Part shown: piece after piece, positions 22,304-34,400 of the stretch | Layout: each line of letters starts with the position of its first letter | Numbering within the stretch: position 1 is the stretch's first letter | From: Symbiotaphrina buchneri | Taxonomy: Eukaryota; Ascomycota; Symbiotaphrinales; Symbiotaphrinaceae | Reading direction: 5' to 3' | Assembly (NCBI GenBank): GCA_001599915.1 | Contig: BCIG01000008.1 | Location: forward strand, 434,001-498,000 | DNA length: 64,000 nt | The notes under the pieces: generated by a model | Database searches by the model: none | What the model saw: only the letters and a program-made list of their open reading frames with translations | Told to the model about the DNA's origin: nothing | Made by a program: the position numbers and the translations under genes

Positions 22304-23926
22304 ATGCCGTCACTTGGAGGACTATTGAAAAGGACTAAGACGAAGGAGTCGGCCCACAAAGATCCCAGCTCCCCTACAACCCCCACCGCGGATAAGGAGA
22401 TCCCCCCCATCCCCTCCTCGGCAGGGGGCCAGCACGAGTCCGTCGCCTCCCCAGCCTCTCAAACCAAGAGTTACCAGGCCATTGATACCGTCAATAAGGG
22501 AGACGAAGAGCCAATGGCTCACCCGAATCCTTATAGCATGCCGCAGCAACCTGGCCCGCAGTCGGCCTTGGAGCAAGCTGAACACAGAACATACCAACAA
22601 CCTGCCCAACAGAATGTCGCCAGCATAAATAATCTAATCAATCCACCCACGAATGTGGGCGTCGCGCAGAGTCGCACCCCCGGCAGCCATACCGTCGGCA
22701 CCACTGCCGGCCCTGGCGGGCAAGCCCAAAACTTGGTAAGGGCAACCAAGGGAAAGTATACATTATCGGATTTCACCATTCAGCGCACATTGGGCACTGG
22801 AAGCTTCGGGAGGGTACATCTCGTGCAGTCGAAGCACAACCAACGTTTCTACGCAGTAAAGGTTTTGAAGAAGGCGCAGGTTGTCAAAATGAAACAAGTC
22901 GAGCATACAAACGACGAGCGTCGCATGTTGCAACGAGTCAAGCATCCTTTCCTGATCACACTTTGGGGCACCTTCCAAGACTCTAAGAACCTATATATGG
23001 TCATGGATTTTATCGAAGGAGGCGAGCTTTTCAGTCTCTTGCGCAAGTCGCAGGTCAGTGTTCCATCTCATATCAATTACTGCTCCTATTGCTACCCAAG
23101 TAGAAATCTTGCATTTCACGCCTCTCATTCCCTTGAGTCAATCATGGGCTCACTGAAACTTCAGAGATTTCCAAACCCCGTGGCGAAGTTCTATGCCGCA
23201 GAAGTCACGCATGCGCTTGACTATCTGCATTCCTTTAACATCATCTACCGCGACTTGAAGCCGGAAAACCTCTTACTCGATAGACATGGTCATATCAAAA
23301 TCACCGACTTTGGCTTCGCAAAGGAGGTGCCAGATATCACGTGGACGCTTTGCGGGACCCCCGACTATCTGGCTCCTGAAGTGGTTGCTTCTAAGGGTTA
23401 CAACAAATCGGTGGACTGGTAGGTCGACTGCCGGCTATGGATGACAGTCAGTTCCGCTAATTCGTCCTCAGGTGGTCTTTAGGGATCCTCATTTTCGAGA
23501 TGTTGTGCGGATTCACCCCCTTTTGGGACGGTGGGTCCCCGATGAAAATATATGAAAACATCCTAAGGGGACGCGTCAAGTATCCTCCCTACATCCACCC
23601 CGATGCAAGAAATCTTCTAGAGCAGCTCATCACGGCAGACCTGACCAAACGGCTCGGGAATTTGCACGGGGGCTCGAAAGACGTCATGAACCATCCGTGG
23701 TTCGTCGAAGTGACGTGGGAGAGACTTGCTAAGAAGGATATCGACGCTCCATATGTACCCCCAGTCAGAGGCGGGGTCGGCGATGCGAGTCAATTCGACA
23801 AGTACCCTGAGGAGACGGAACAGTATGGTAACACAGGGGAAGATGCGTAAGTCCACCACATGCCCGTCCGTTCACCTCGGCTGACCAAGTTTCCAAAGGT
23901 ACGGTCACCTTTTCCAGGATTTCTAA
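22304..23926 (+). CDS. pkaC1: cAMP-dependent protein kinase catalytic subunit (PKA)
   Basis: AGC-type Ser/Thr kinase held by the regulatory subunit until cAMP rises; it controls growth, spores and nutrient sensing. Exons 22304-23053, 23165-23418, 23472-23846 and 23899-23926 give 468 residues. Seen: a Pro/Gln-rich N-terminal extension of about 150 residues, then the glycine loop GTGSFG (about 164-169), YAVKVLKK with Lys186, [12 protein letters not shown] (Asp280), DFG (Asp298) and activation-loop [14 protein letters not shown] with Thr311. The C-tail ends in FQDF, the hydrophobic motif typical of PKA. The first intron (111 bases, 23054-23164) is a multiple of three and free of stops. The gene is convergent with SIN1, another AGC-pathway gene. 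The symbol follows Aspergillus usage and is by similarity. Confidence 0.95.
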
Positions 23927-24543
23927 TTTGCCAGCCAACCTTGATCGGTGACGTCCGTTAAAGCCATAGGCATCTCGCAGGAGACATGGCAATGGTCGCC
24001 TCGACGGTCGCGTTGTAAGAGGGGTTTTGTAGTCTGAATTCGCGGACTGTCAGGTCACCTGTAGCCATGGTTATTGTCATGAGTATTCCATCCGTTGGCC
24101 GTGACATTGATTTTCCGCTGGCGGCTTTTTATTGGTTGGGAGAGTCAGGTTACGCTCAGTCACTGCTATCGTTGGGAAGATGAGCCTGGGTATATAGCTG
24201 GTCGGCGCCAGAGCCGACAATACACCCACATTGTCGCGAGGTTCCTTATTCATTGCACTGGCTCCGGCTTTCAGCTGGTTGTTGTGCTCATTTGACGACT
24301 GGTCATCTTCACCACATCTGTGCAGGGCTACTTTAGATGACGTACGCAATCGAGCAAAACTTCCAAATCCACCGCGATGCCTCGTAGTGACGCCCCAGCC
24401 CCACGTGGTTGATCAAGGTCACCTTGTATAACATTTAACAGACATCCAGTATCCATAAACCCTGCCCGTGCTTTTGAATGAGACTAGTCTGCTTCAAAGG
24501 AGCTGCAACGGACAAAAGCCATCACACTACCGACGAGCTTCGA
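23927..24543. other. Convergent 3' intergenic region, PKA / SIN1
   Basis: About 620 bases holding the 3' ends of both genes. No further gene, repeat or RNA was recognised. Confidence 0.5.
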
Positions 24544-27195
24544 TCAGGCAATAAGATCCTGATACGGTTGGATCCCCTTCTTTATCTCGTCGACAATCTC
24601 CTGGGCTTCTGCGACGTTGGAAGCTTCGAAGTCGTAGCGTTTCGTCTCTCTTTCCTTGAAGACGACCACCCTAAACGTCTTCGGATGCCGGCGGCTGACT
24701 TTGCAACCAACCACACTGCTGAAATGGATCGTGGTAGTTTTGGCCCCAGAGTTGTCGAACAGAGGGTTCTTGTTCGCTGTCTCTGACGGCAGTATGTGGA
24801 TATATTCATTGTCGATAGCCAAGACCCGGTTCTGGGACGGCGTGAATGACATTGGCTGTTTGCGCACAACGTTATATTTCTTCCAGTTGGGACTGGACCC
24901 GAGATCATGCTTTTGAGTCAGAGGCTGGAGGAATTGAGGGCCCACGACCTTGACTTTCCCAATCTTCTTGGTTACTCCACGGTCTTGAACTAATAATAAA
25001 GGGGCATTCGGCGACGAGCTTCCGGGTGAGCCCGCCAACAGACCAGCATCGTGACCGAATCGCCTTCGAATCAAATCAAGGTCCGACCGATCGCCCAACG
25101 CACCCACTACACGGTCCAAAGGAGCAATGGTTGCTGTACCACTGACTTTCAATAGGTGGTGCGCCTTGTCTAGCTGCCTCTTCTGACAAATCATCTCGAG
25201 CACCTCCGCAAGGTAGGTGTCTGTGGTCACATCCACGGCAATCATAGAAGGGTAGCGATCAGGGTCCGTGAGATGTACCCGTAAAATACGAGAGGGACCA
25301 GCCCGTGTGTTTGACCGGGTAGATCCGGCAGGTGTGTCTGCAGGCAGAGCGGTGTTAGACCGGACAGAGGTGGGGAAGGGCCCTCCCATCAACGGGTTGC
25401 GACGAGCTGGTACGCCCACAGATGATTCAGAAGGCACCGCAAGAGGTTGTCCTTGAAGCGATGCTTGGGGAGGTGGGGCTTGGGAATCAACCGTGTTTTC
25501 GTCCGCCACGGTCTCTTCCGGGATGGATTCGGATACTGCGCCAGAGGCTGCTTCGCTGAACCCTGGAGTGACTCTCTCATTCTCTTTGAACTGTTCCTCT
25601 GTGGCCTCTACAAGAGCGAATTCATCAAAGGGGACCTCTCTCGACCGCCCTCGTGCTCCACGCTTGTTATTCGAAGCATAATCCAGAATCGGCCGGGTCC
25701 TGTCCAGAGCAGGGAAGTCGTAATCAACTTCGCCATCATCCACCATACGGAAGACCCAGCGATTGACATTCATCCTCTCTCCTTCGATAGCAGGCATCAA
25801 GCCTTCCTCGGAATATCTGTAGAGAGCAAGGCCGATGGCATCGGCCACTGTTATAGGTCGTTCTCCCATACCCGTGCTCGTAGTTCTCCGGATCGGCATC
25901 TCATAAGCTTTGTTACTAGACTCGCTGAAAGGCGCTATAACCTTGATACGCAATGGCTGAGGATCCCCTTTCCCAGAGAGAGCAGCAAAAGCCTCAAAGG
26001 GACTGGCAGGCTTCTTGCTTCGAGCTTTCAGAGCCAGTGTGAGCTCACTCACAGGTTGTAACATACTGACGGGTCTACCTGGTGGCAGCGCAGCAAGGAG
26101 AGGACTTCCTGACCGCGTCTTCTTTGGCGAAGGACTTTGGGGCGGCAGTAGCTGCTGCATACGTGCCAAAGGTGACGACACTGTCGTGTCATCAACGCTG
26201 TCAAGAAGCGAAGCCGAACCCGCGGTGCCAGCAAATTCCGAAGATAGAGTTGTCCTATCTGATTCATCACCAGAGAGCTCTCCATCCCTATCTTCCACAC
26301 CAAGATCCTCATCCTCTTCCTTCAATTGTTGGGTTAACGGATTAGTCGATTTTGGTAGCGTTGTGGGATTGATGTGCTTCCTTTGGAAAAGTGATGGATC
26401 GAGTTCATTCTCCGAGCTGAAATCACTGCTGGTGGTTGTGTTGGTGTCTCTCCTTGCCCTCTCCTTCACAGCCTCGACACCACCTAGAGAGCCGCTACGT
26501 AGCCGACTAGAACCTGCACGCACGGAAGGAGAGGTGACAAGTAGTGCAGGACCGGGTTTCAGGTTGGAGCTTCGAACTGGGGAAGATCCAGCTCGGCTCC
26601 GAATTGGCATCTTGGTGAACTTTATCTGCTGAGCCGCTCTGGGTTCTTGTTATTCAACGTGGATCATCGAATGATTGGTTTCCATCTTACCTTTGCCCAT
26701 CCAAGTCCTCCTCGCTGTCATCGCTAAGATCACTGCTATCCTCTTCTTCCATCTGCTCCTTCCTTCTCCGCCTCTTCACGACAGCCCCAGGGCCTATAGT
26801 ATCATTACTTCCACCTCCTGTGACCATCCCGCCTTCCTCTTCATCCTCGCCAATGTTCACCGGCGGTAGCAAAGCCGAACGTGGCGGTCCTTGGAAATAT
26901 TCCGAAGCAACGGCAGTAGGAATGGGAGGAGAATATGTACGTTTGAGGTCAGCCGGAGTCGGAACCCATCCTGCAGTTCGGAATGCGGGGTTGTTAAGGA
27001 CCGAGTTGTTGACGGTGATGAGACGTTCACCGACGCCGTCTTTGATAGAGTTGAGGTACGCAGTACGCAGCTGCCACAAGATGAAGCTACCAGGGTCAGC
27101 CCGTCCACGTCCCGGAGCAAGTGCGCCGGAGTAAGAAGACCAGGGAGCTTATGTGGGGACGGGTGAGCTCACTCTTCGTTCTGGAGCAAAGACAT
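24544..27195 (-). CDS. TORC2 subunit SIN1/AVO1
   Basis: Substrate-recruiting subunit of TOR complex 2 at the plasma membrane. Exons 27173-27195, 26691-27086 and 24544-26638 close in frame to 837 residues. The first exon encodes only seven codons and part of an eighth. Seen: the family opening MSLLQNEDFILWQLR, an acidic/Ser segment (EEEDSSDLSDDSEED), MPIRSRAGSSPVRSSNL, the CRIM domain (about 350-490; RRTTSTGMGERPITVADAIG and NRWVFRMVDDGEVDYDFP), a Ras-binding-like domain (about 590-650) and a C-terminal PH domain (about 725-835; QPMSFTPSQNRVLAIDNEYI). CRIM presents AGC kinases such as Ypk to TOR. Transcribed divergently from the PRCC gene across 517 bases. Confidence 0.94.
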
Positions 27196-27712
27196 TTTAT
27201 TTATCCTCCCCTGGCGGTCACGGAATGGGAATTTGCTTCCTCTGTGCTGTCCATCGCGGCGGAGCTTTGTGATGTGTCTGACTTCTGTGGCTATGTGACC
27301 CGTACAAGGAGTTGAGCGGTGCGGCAGGTATCCCAACGGCCCTGAGGTAGTACGTAAGGTATGAAACGCGGTACCTTACGGGAGAGGTGTACCAGTACAT
27401 ACTTCGTAACTTGAAGGTTATAATCCTGGGGCCTCCGCTCCGCCGTCCGCCCGCTAGTGATAGCCTAAGATAAAGTGGTGGAGCGTGCACTACCTTACCG
27501 TACCTTAAGCCACTTCGTACAAATGCAGTTAGTTTCATACGGCCCTTCAGTCGGAGGCAAGTCATCGTTGTTACCTTATTACTCGTCCACAAGCCTCAGA
27601 CCCTCAACTATCTTTACCTTACCTTACCTTACCCTAACGCGCGACCCTTTCTCGCTCTTGAACGAGCGTTCGAACCTGTTCAAGAACAAGAGGCACCTCT
27701 TGTCCGTCGATC
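27196..27712. promoter_or_regulatory. Bidirectional promoter, SIN1 / PRCC pair
   Basis: 517 bases between divergent starts. It contains ACTACCTTACCGTACCTTAAG near 27,490, a perfect short TTACC repeat (TTACCTTACCTTACCTTACC) near 27,613, and GGTACCTTACGG near 27,370. Function is inferred from position. Confidence 0.5.
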
Positions 27713-28861
27713 ATGGCATTAGTCGACTACTCGGATTCCGACACTTCGGACGGGGAGGGCGTTCCAGTTACAACCGCCCCATCCAAAAGCGCAATCGGCA
27801 CTCAAGCAAAGCCCACCTTCCAAAAGGTCGTAGATCGCTCTAATCCGCACAAAATCAGGGTCAACCTTCCAAACTCTTTAGCAGATGAAATTCCGGCAAC
27901 GAAAGACCGTGAAGACGGGCCAGCACCAAAACGCGCACGCACTGGTGGAGCTTTCAGTGGCTTTAACTCGTTCTTGCCCGCTCCCAAGAGAATCGTCCAA
28001 AAGCGCGAAACGGTGGGCGGTTCGGATGTTTCCGGGCGGCAAAGTGGGCTCCAGGCTGGCATCAGCTTGAAAACAGCATCGAATCCTGGTTTCAGCCGAG
28101 AAGCACAGAGTGATCCGCAATCTGGAGAGCGCGGGCTGGAATACGGTGGTGGTGATGTTAGGGAACTGAAGCCAGGAGTTGCAGACACCAACTTCGGGTC
28201 CATTACTTCTGAAGAACCGAATGCAACAAAGACAGGATCAAGCATCATGTTCAAACCACTCTCGGTGGCGCGAAACCCTCAAAAGAGAAGAGCCGCAAAG
28301 GCAGTATCCGACCCTAATACCTCCCCTAAAGTTGGAGAATCGCAAGTTCCTGCGCCAAAGCCAAGACCAAAGGTGCCGCTCTTCTCGTTCAGTGAGGAGA
28401 TATCCAATCCTGTACAACCGTCTCCGATCACAACCGAATATGAGCCTCTCTTGTATGAGCCACGGTCCGTGGCAACACCGCCTTCAGCAGCTGAGGATCC
28501 AGCATCGGAGCGTGCCGACTATGCGGGACGGCTCGGTTCGCAGACTTTAGATTCAATCGCTGCAGATTTGAACCTCTCTGAGGCAGCCAAAAGACAGCTG
28601 TTTGGTAGACAACGAGGTAAACCTCTACCCGAGGCTGTCAATGTGATTAACTTCAACATCGACGAGGAATACGCTGCCAATGAACAGTTACGGCAGGCTG
28701 GCGAGACTGTCCAGCACAATCCTGTTCGGGCTATCGCTCCTGGCAAGCATAGTCTCAAACAGTTAGTTAATGCTGCGAGCAACCAAAAGGACGCATTAGA
28801 GGAACATTTTGCTACTGGTAGAAGGAACAGGAAAGAAGCGGGAAGCAGATATGGGTGGTAG
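27713..28861 (+). CDS. PRCC-domain protein (MAD2B-interacting / splicing-associated family)
   Basis: 382 residues in one exon, from ATG 27713. Seen: an acidic opening MALVDYSDSDTSDGEG, a stretch HKIRVNLPN, basic KRARTGG then GFNSFLPAPKR, Pro/Ser-rich middle, and a C-terminal domain with FNIDEEYAANEQLRQ, GKHSLKQLVNAASNQKDAL and a final GSRYGW. That C-terminal block is typical of the PRCC family. Human PRCC binds MAD2B and copurifies with splicing factors, so a nuclear role is likely; the fungal function is not established. It is the last gene before the AT-rich island. Confidence 0.85.
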   Translation: MALVDYSDSDTSDGEGVPVTTAPSKSAIGTQAKPTFQKVVDRSNPHKIRVNLPNSLADEIPATKDREDGPAPKRARTGGAFSGFNSFLPAPKRIVQKRETVGGSDVSGRQSGLQAGISLKTASNPGFSREAQSDPQSGERGLEYGGGDVRELKPGVADTNFGSITSEEPNATKTGSSIMFKPLSVARNPQKRRAAKAVSDPNTSPKVGESQVPAPKPRPKVPLFSFSEEISNPVQPSPITTEYEPLLYEPRSVATPPSAAEDPASERADYAGRLGSQTLDSIAADLNLSEAAKRQLFGRQRGKPLPEAVNVINFNIDEEYAANEQLRQAGETVQHNPVRAIAPGKHSLKQLVNAASNQKDALEEHFATGRRNRKEAGSRYGW

Positions 28862-29148
28862 CTACGACAATTGGCCGAAACTGGCCCTTCTGGAACAGTC
28901 GTTCAATCAACCATCATCCATCTATGTACATACTACCGGTTACCGGTTCCACACGGCCTGTACGTTGCAACCTAACCCCTTTCAGGGGATCGATCGGAGA
29001 ATTTTACCAAACCTGTACAGCTGTGCAAGCGCTGGGCCTGTTCCTTCTACATGCGATTGCCAATCACTGGTGCACATTCAGTCTTCAGTGTTTCACAACC
29101 CTTGTTTCACAGTGTAATCCAACTGGACACAGTCCTTTCGCTTACAGC
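28862..29148. other. PRCC 3' flank up to the AT-rich island
   Basis: Ordinary composition, probably the 3' UTR of the PRCC gene. Nothing else was recognised. Confidence 0.45.
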
Positions 29149-29373
29149 CAGGCTTGCCGTTGGTATGGTATATACCACCAAATACAAATATACCACACCG
29201 GCGCTAAATGTGGTCTGGTATCAACTTTTGGTACCAGTGGTACTTAGTCATGATACCATATTCTACCGGTGTTAAATGTGGTATATACCAGATCACCAGA
29301 TCACCAGATCAAAAAGATAAGATAAGAAGAAAAAATTTAGGATTACTGTTTTTGGAAAGAGTATAAAACTAAC
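29149..29373 (+). repeat. Inverted repeat A, left arm
   Basis: Opens CAGGCTTGCCGTTGGTATGG and includes TATACCACCAAATACAAATA and TCAACTTTTGGTACCAGTGG. It matches the complement of 30037-30257 along nearly its full length, with differences mainly of the C/T and G/A type. The arm ends exactly where arm B begins. It looks like a terminal inverted repeat of a DNA element without any coding capacity. Confidence 0.85.
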
Positions 29374-29740
29374 CAGGCTTGTTAGTATGGTATAGTATGG
29401 TATTTTAACCTCTTAAGCTTGTCTACCAAGAAACTTAACTACATGTGGTAGTTTAGACCCCTAATACCAGATACCACTAGTTATGAATACGAATACTACC
29501 GTCAAGTATTTATTATATATTACTTATACTGTTTACTAAGTGCATACTAAGCGTTTAATAAACAACTTTAAGCAAAACCTAGTTTTATCTTGGTGAATAA
29601 TCAACATTTTAATATAAGAAAAACACGGTTGTATAGCAAATTCTTTGCTGAATAATACCTTTTTGAAAATCTAAAATCCGATTAGGAATAGTTGAGATAT
29701 TAACATTTTCTTGTTTCTAAGTTGTACAGTGGCCAGGAAC
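29374..29740 (+). repeat. Inverted repeat B, left arm
   Basis: Opens CAGGCTTGTTAGTATGGTAT, close to the tip of arm A, so both belong to one family of ends. It includes TACCAAGAAACTTAACTACA and AACTTTAAGCAAAACCTAG, and matches the complement of 30303-30685 with mainly transition differences. Confidence 0.83.
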
Positions 29741-29902
29741 CACATGATAGCAACATGTTGAAGGTGCTAAAAGAGCTCAAGGTCTGAACTTCATCAGAGG
29801 TCGGTTAGAATACAAGATTATACAAAATATGATCATATTCCGCCTGACCTGCCTGTTTGGGCCTAGCTTACCTCGTATTTATAAGCACTGACAATTAACA
29901 AA

Positions 29903-29966
29903 ACACACTAATGCAGACTAATGCAAACTAATACACACTAATACACACTAATACACACTAATACAA
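29903..29966. repeat. Ten-base tandem repeat (ACACACTAAT type)
   Basis: About six copies of a ten-base unit, ACACACTAAT with small variants (AGACTAATGC, AAACTAATAC). It lies in the spacer between the inverted arms. Confidence 0.8.
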
Positions 29967-30036
29967 GTTTCCTTGTACATTAAAACTAATTAGGTATAGC
30001 TTGTTATTATAAATATAGTCATGGAACTTACCGAGT

Positions 30037-30257
30037 TCTAGTTCTATACCCCTTTCAAAAATGGTAAATCCAAAAGAAAAAAATTTCCTATCTTATTTTT
30101 TTGATCTGGTAATCTGGTATAAAACCATATTTAGCACCGGTAGAATATGGTATCATGACTAAGTACCACTGGTACCAAAAGTTGATACCAGACCACATTT
30201 AACACTGATGTGGTATATTTGTATTTGGTGGTATATACCATACCAACAGCAAGCCTG
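30037..30257 (-). repeat. Inverted repeat A, right arm
   Basis: Reverse complement of arm A, ending CAACAGCAAGCCTG. It lies inside the interval spanned by the B arms, so the order along the DNA is A, B, A', B'. Confidence 0.85.
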
Positions 30258-30302
30258 TTGCTGTCCCAAGTCCTTTTAACGTTTCCAGCTTACTGTTATC
30301 TT

Positions 30303-30685
30303 GTAGTTTCTGGCCACCATAGAACCTAGGGCTAGGGTTACAGTTATAAAATGATAATATCTTAACTATTCCTAATTGGATTTTATAATTTTAAAGGGGG
30401 TATTATTCAGCAAATAATTTGTTATATAATCGTGTTTTTATTATTTTAGAAGGTTGATTATACACCAAGATAAAATTAGGTTTTGCTTAAAGTTGTTTAC
30501 TACATGCTTAGTAAGCGCTTAGTAAACAGTTTTAGTAATACACAATGAATACTTGGTGGTAGTATTTATATTTGTAACTGGTGGTATCTGGTATAGAGGG
30601 TTAAACTACCATATGTAGTCAAGTTTCTTGGTAAGCAAGTTTAAAAGGTTAAATACTATATTATACTATATTAACAACAAGCTTG
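30303..30685 (-). repeat. Inverted repeat B, right arm
   Basis: Reverse complement of arm B, ending ACAACAAGCTTG. No clear target-site duplication is visible next to either B tip. Confidence 0.83.
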
Positions 30686-31258
30686 ATCCTATATATTGTC
30701 TATATTATTAAATACCTATTTATTTAAACAGTTTAAAATTTTATTGTTTATTATAACCTGTTATATAACATTATATTATTTCAATTAAATCAAATTAACT
30801 TAATTTCTTTTAATTTTAGAATCATGATTTTTAATTAAAAACAATTTGATTAAACCCTTTATTAACTTAACTATTGATTTTATATAATAATTAAATATTA
30901 TAGTTGTTAAAATGTTGTTATTTTAGGCCTATATAATCATGTTAATTATGTTTAGAATTATAATTGTTTTTGATTGTTATAACTAATATTAAACTTTTAG
31001 ATCAGATATTATATTTAATTTTTTAAAATAGGTTTTAAATAATGTAATTATTTTCTAATCTATAGATTACTATGTAAAGATGATATTCAAAGGGAAAAAA
31101 TGATTTTAATTTCTTAGAGAATATTTAGTTTTTTATTTCTATAGCTATTTTATAACAATTATATATATAAATAAGTTACTTATTAGAAGAAATATATTTT
31201 ATTATTGGTTAAAAACTATAATATAACCCTAAAAGTTTTAAACCCAATTTTTTATTAG

Positions 31259-31416
31259 TGGTAGGAACTTATGGATTTATGGTGATGGTGTTGATTGAGA
31301 AAGCTATCTAGCTAAGGTGCAAAGCTATAAAGTGAATGCTAGCTATAAGCGAGGTCATGAGGTAACGACTGACTGACTAGCAAGCAGTCACTGAGTAAGG
31401 CCTATATATCGTGTCA
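31259..31416 (-). repeat. LTR, left copy (3' LTR in element orientation)
   Basis: 158 bases, TG..CA ends, about 95 percent identical to 38144-38301, and preceded by the ATTAG target duplication. Confidence 0.92.
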
Positions 31417-34400
31417 ACCTCCCCTAAACAAACAAGACCGATGCCCTTGTTGGGAAAAGCAACTAATGTTAGCTATAGGCCATAATATCCATAGTTCCAC
31501 CATGTTCTATCAACTGTTTGTACGGCTGTAACTGCGATCATAGCCCCTTAGGTAACTTCTTGTAGCAATCGTTCAAGTAGGCTTATTAGGAGTTGCTGCT
31601 GTTTTGATAGGAGGATAAGATGTTTTATACTCTTGGATAAGCTCTTAGCATTGCTCAGTATGTCCTATCTATACTATTTATCAAAGTATAACTTGTAACC
31701 CTTCTACCTGACTAGATATTCAGTTATTGAACACTATCCATGGTCTAAACAATGAATCCTTCTATTGATTAGCTTTTCAATCTTGAATGGCTGCTATTTA
31801 TTTATATCTAGAACATCTGGTGATATAGTCGTTTTTATCATCAGAGAAGGTCTGTTGGATTAAGGCCATCAATACAGGTTATCTCTATGCGGTAAAGGCT
31901 TGATGTTCATGACAGACACAACTGGATAGATCTTTATATTGGCTAAGAGGTTAAGCTTGTATGTTAACCGTTTGACTTTTTGTTTGATAACAAATAGGCT
32001 TGTTTATTGTTTACTATATCTTGGTTTTGATACATTAGGTAGCGTATAGCTGTGATATAGTTAAAGGTAGATATGATCTCTTTTCTATAGGTCAAGATAA
32101 ATATGTTTCCTGTTATAGTATAGCTTTATAAACATGTTTATGTACATGATCAAATCTTGAGCTTTAGCATGGTTAACTTCTCATTTCTGGTATAGTGCAC
32201 CCATCTCTTAAACATCTGTTATGATCAAGTTTAATCTATTACAAACTTGGAAGCTATATACAATCTTGTTCAGCAACAAGGTTATCAAAGCGTTTAATAA
32301 GTTATTCATGGTGGCTTATATCAACAGGAGTCTAGGCTTCCATTCAGCACTGCTGCCTACAATATTGAATCAGATAACAATCTTAACAGTCTAGTTAGTC
32401 CTTTCAGATTGCCTATCCATCTAAAGATGATAAGCTGTGTTTATGTTTAAACAGCTTGATAACTCTTAGGCTCTTAAAGACACCTTTTCAGACATCAAAT
32501 AAGAATTTCTTATCTTGATCAAATATAATAACTGCTGGTATACCTTAATCTGCATGTAATAAAGCAGTTATAAGTGCTTTAGCCTATTATTCAGCTGACT
32601 AGTTAGATCAGCTAGGAATTAATAATATCTTTTTGCTGAACTTATCAATATAGGTTATTATTATATTATAAGTATTGTCCTTAGATAATGCTAGGATAAA
32701 GTTGATAGTAACCATGTAGAATAGAATCAGCAAGGACTGTATAGGCTGTAAATCTTTATATAGACAGTATCTTTCAATGCAACAATGTTGATATATCTTA
32801 TAATAAATAATATAGATTTATAGCTTTTTAGCCAGATTATAGATGTAAAAGAAGGTTACTAGTTAAGAGTACATCCTATAGAAGTCTTAGTAATAATGCT
32901 TGTTATATATAATCTAGAAGATATCTTTTTTCAGTTTAAAAGGGATTATTAATCACTTATGATCATTAGCTTTGTTGATATAATATAGAAGGTTATTATA
33001 TAATAGGAACAGAATAGCAGCTTTTTTATTAGCTATTTAATCTGATACTTCTGATTTACAACTTAGTTTATTAAACACTCTTGACCATTGTTTATCTTTT
33101 TTATACCTGTCCTTTAGCTGTTATTTGAACTTATCAAACAGTTTAATGAATAAGATATAAAAAACATCGATATTAAGATCTTTAAGTATATTTCCTGAGT
33201 TATACAAAATAGCAAAGTTAACTAGTTAAGATAGAACATCTAGTACTATATACTATTTACCAAGCTTGTATTAGATATCTAGATAGAATTATAATAGATA
33301 CTGACTAGCTTGGACAAGATATTTATTTAGCTTATCTGTTAAACTAGATGATAGTATAATTTACCTTGTAATCAAAGTAACAGCTAAATAATTAATATAG
33401 ACAATAATCAGCCGTATAGATACCTTTACCATATGGTATACCTTCTTAACGATAAAAATCAAACTTGCAACCTTTAGTTTTGTCAGCCAGTAGTTATATT
33501 CTGTAAGTAAGAGATATTTATTAAAAAAGAGGATCAGTTGAATATCTGACTTCTTAATCTAATATCCTTTAATCATTAGGTTATCTTTAACATGATAGAC
33601 TATAATGCTGATATTATGCTTCTAAACAGAGTCTATATTAATATAAAGTTATTGGTTGAGATTAAATAGATATAGAAATTAGGCTTTTTAAATATAGCTT
33701 ATAACTATTGATAAGCTTTTTCTTCTGACAGAATAAGGATAAAGATGGTTTTCTACCTATATACCTGGTGATTATAACCTTTGGCCAGTATAATTCTAAC
33801 CAAAGATGCCTTTTGTTACTATAGCAGCTTAATAATTATAGCATACTAAAGGATATAGTTGTATAGTTAATTAGTTAGACCAAGGTAGTAATTTAAAACT
33901 GTTAGAGTAAATGGAAACTTTAACTTTTAGATAGCTTGAAACTTCTTTTAAATAGTAAAAAGGCCAAACCTATCTATTCAGTATTCTAGGATAACAATTA
34001 ACAGGTATTTTATAAATGACTTTATAGATAAAAAGGTAATTCCTATTTATATAAACTTGTAGAATACTATGTTAAGATGTTAAATGTATTCTTATAAGGT
34101 ATGTAAGTAGATAATGATATCATTGATATAGGCTTTTATAAATGAATCTTTGTTATTATTACTTATTGTTCTATATTGATATAGTATCTTGTTAATCTGT
34201 TTTTAAACATAGGGTACAAAGTTACAAAAGCCTATTAGAACGATCTTAAAGCTTTTTTGATTATAATAAGAGATAACAGTTAGTTTATAACAATCTTTCT
34301 AGGTAATAAACTATTGATAAAAGAAGGTTAAACAGTTAACAGTTATGATGTAGTAATAGCCTTATATAACAAAAGTCAAGTTAGATTGCAAAGGGATTAA

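Noticed and set aside
25447-26632. Two plus-strand frames of about 204 codons
   Set aside because: Antisense to the SIN1 exon.
30340-30360. CCTAGGGCTAGGGTTAC string resembling telomere repeats
   Set aside because: Only about two degenerate units inside the B right arm; the matching left arm lacks them.
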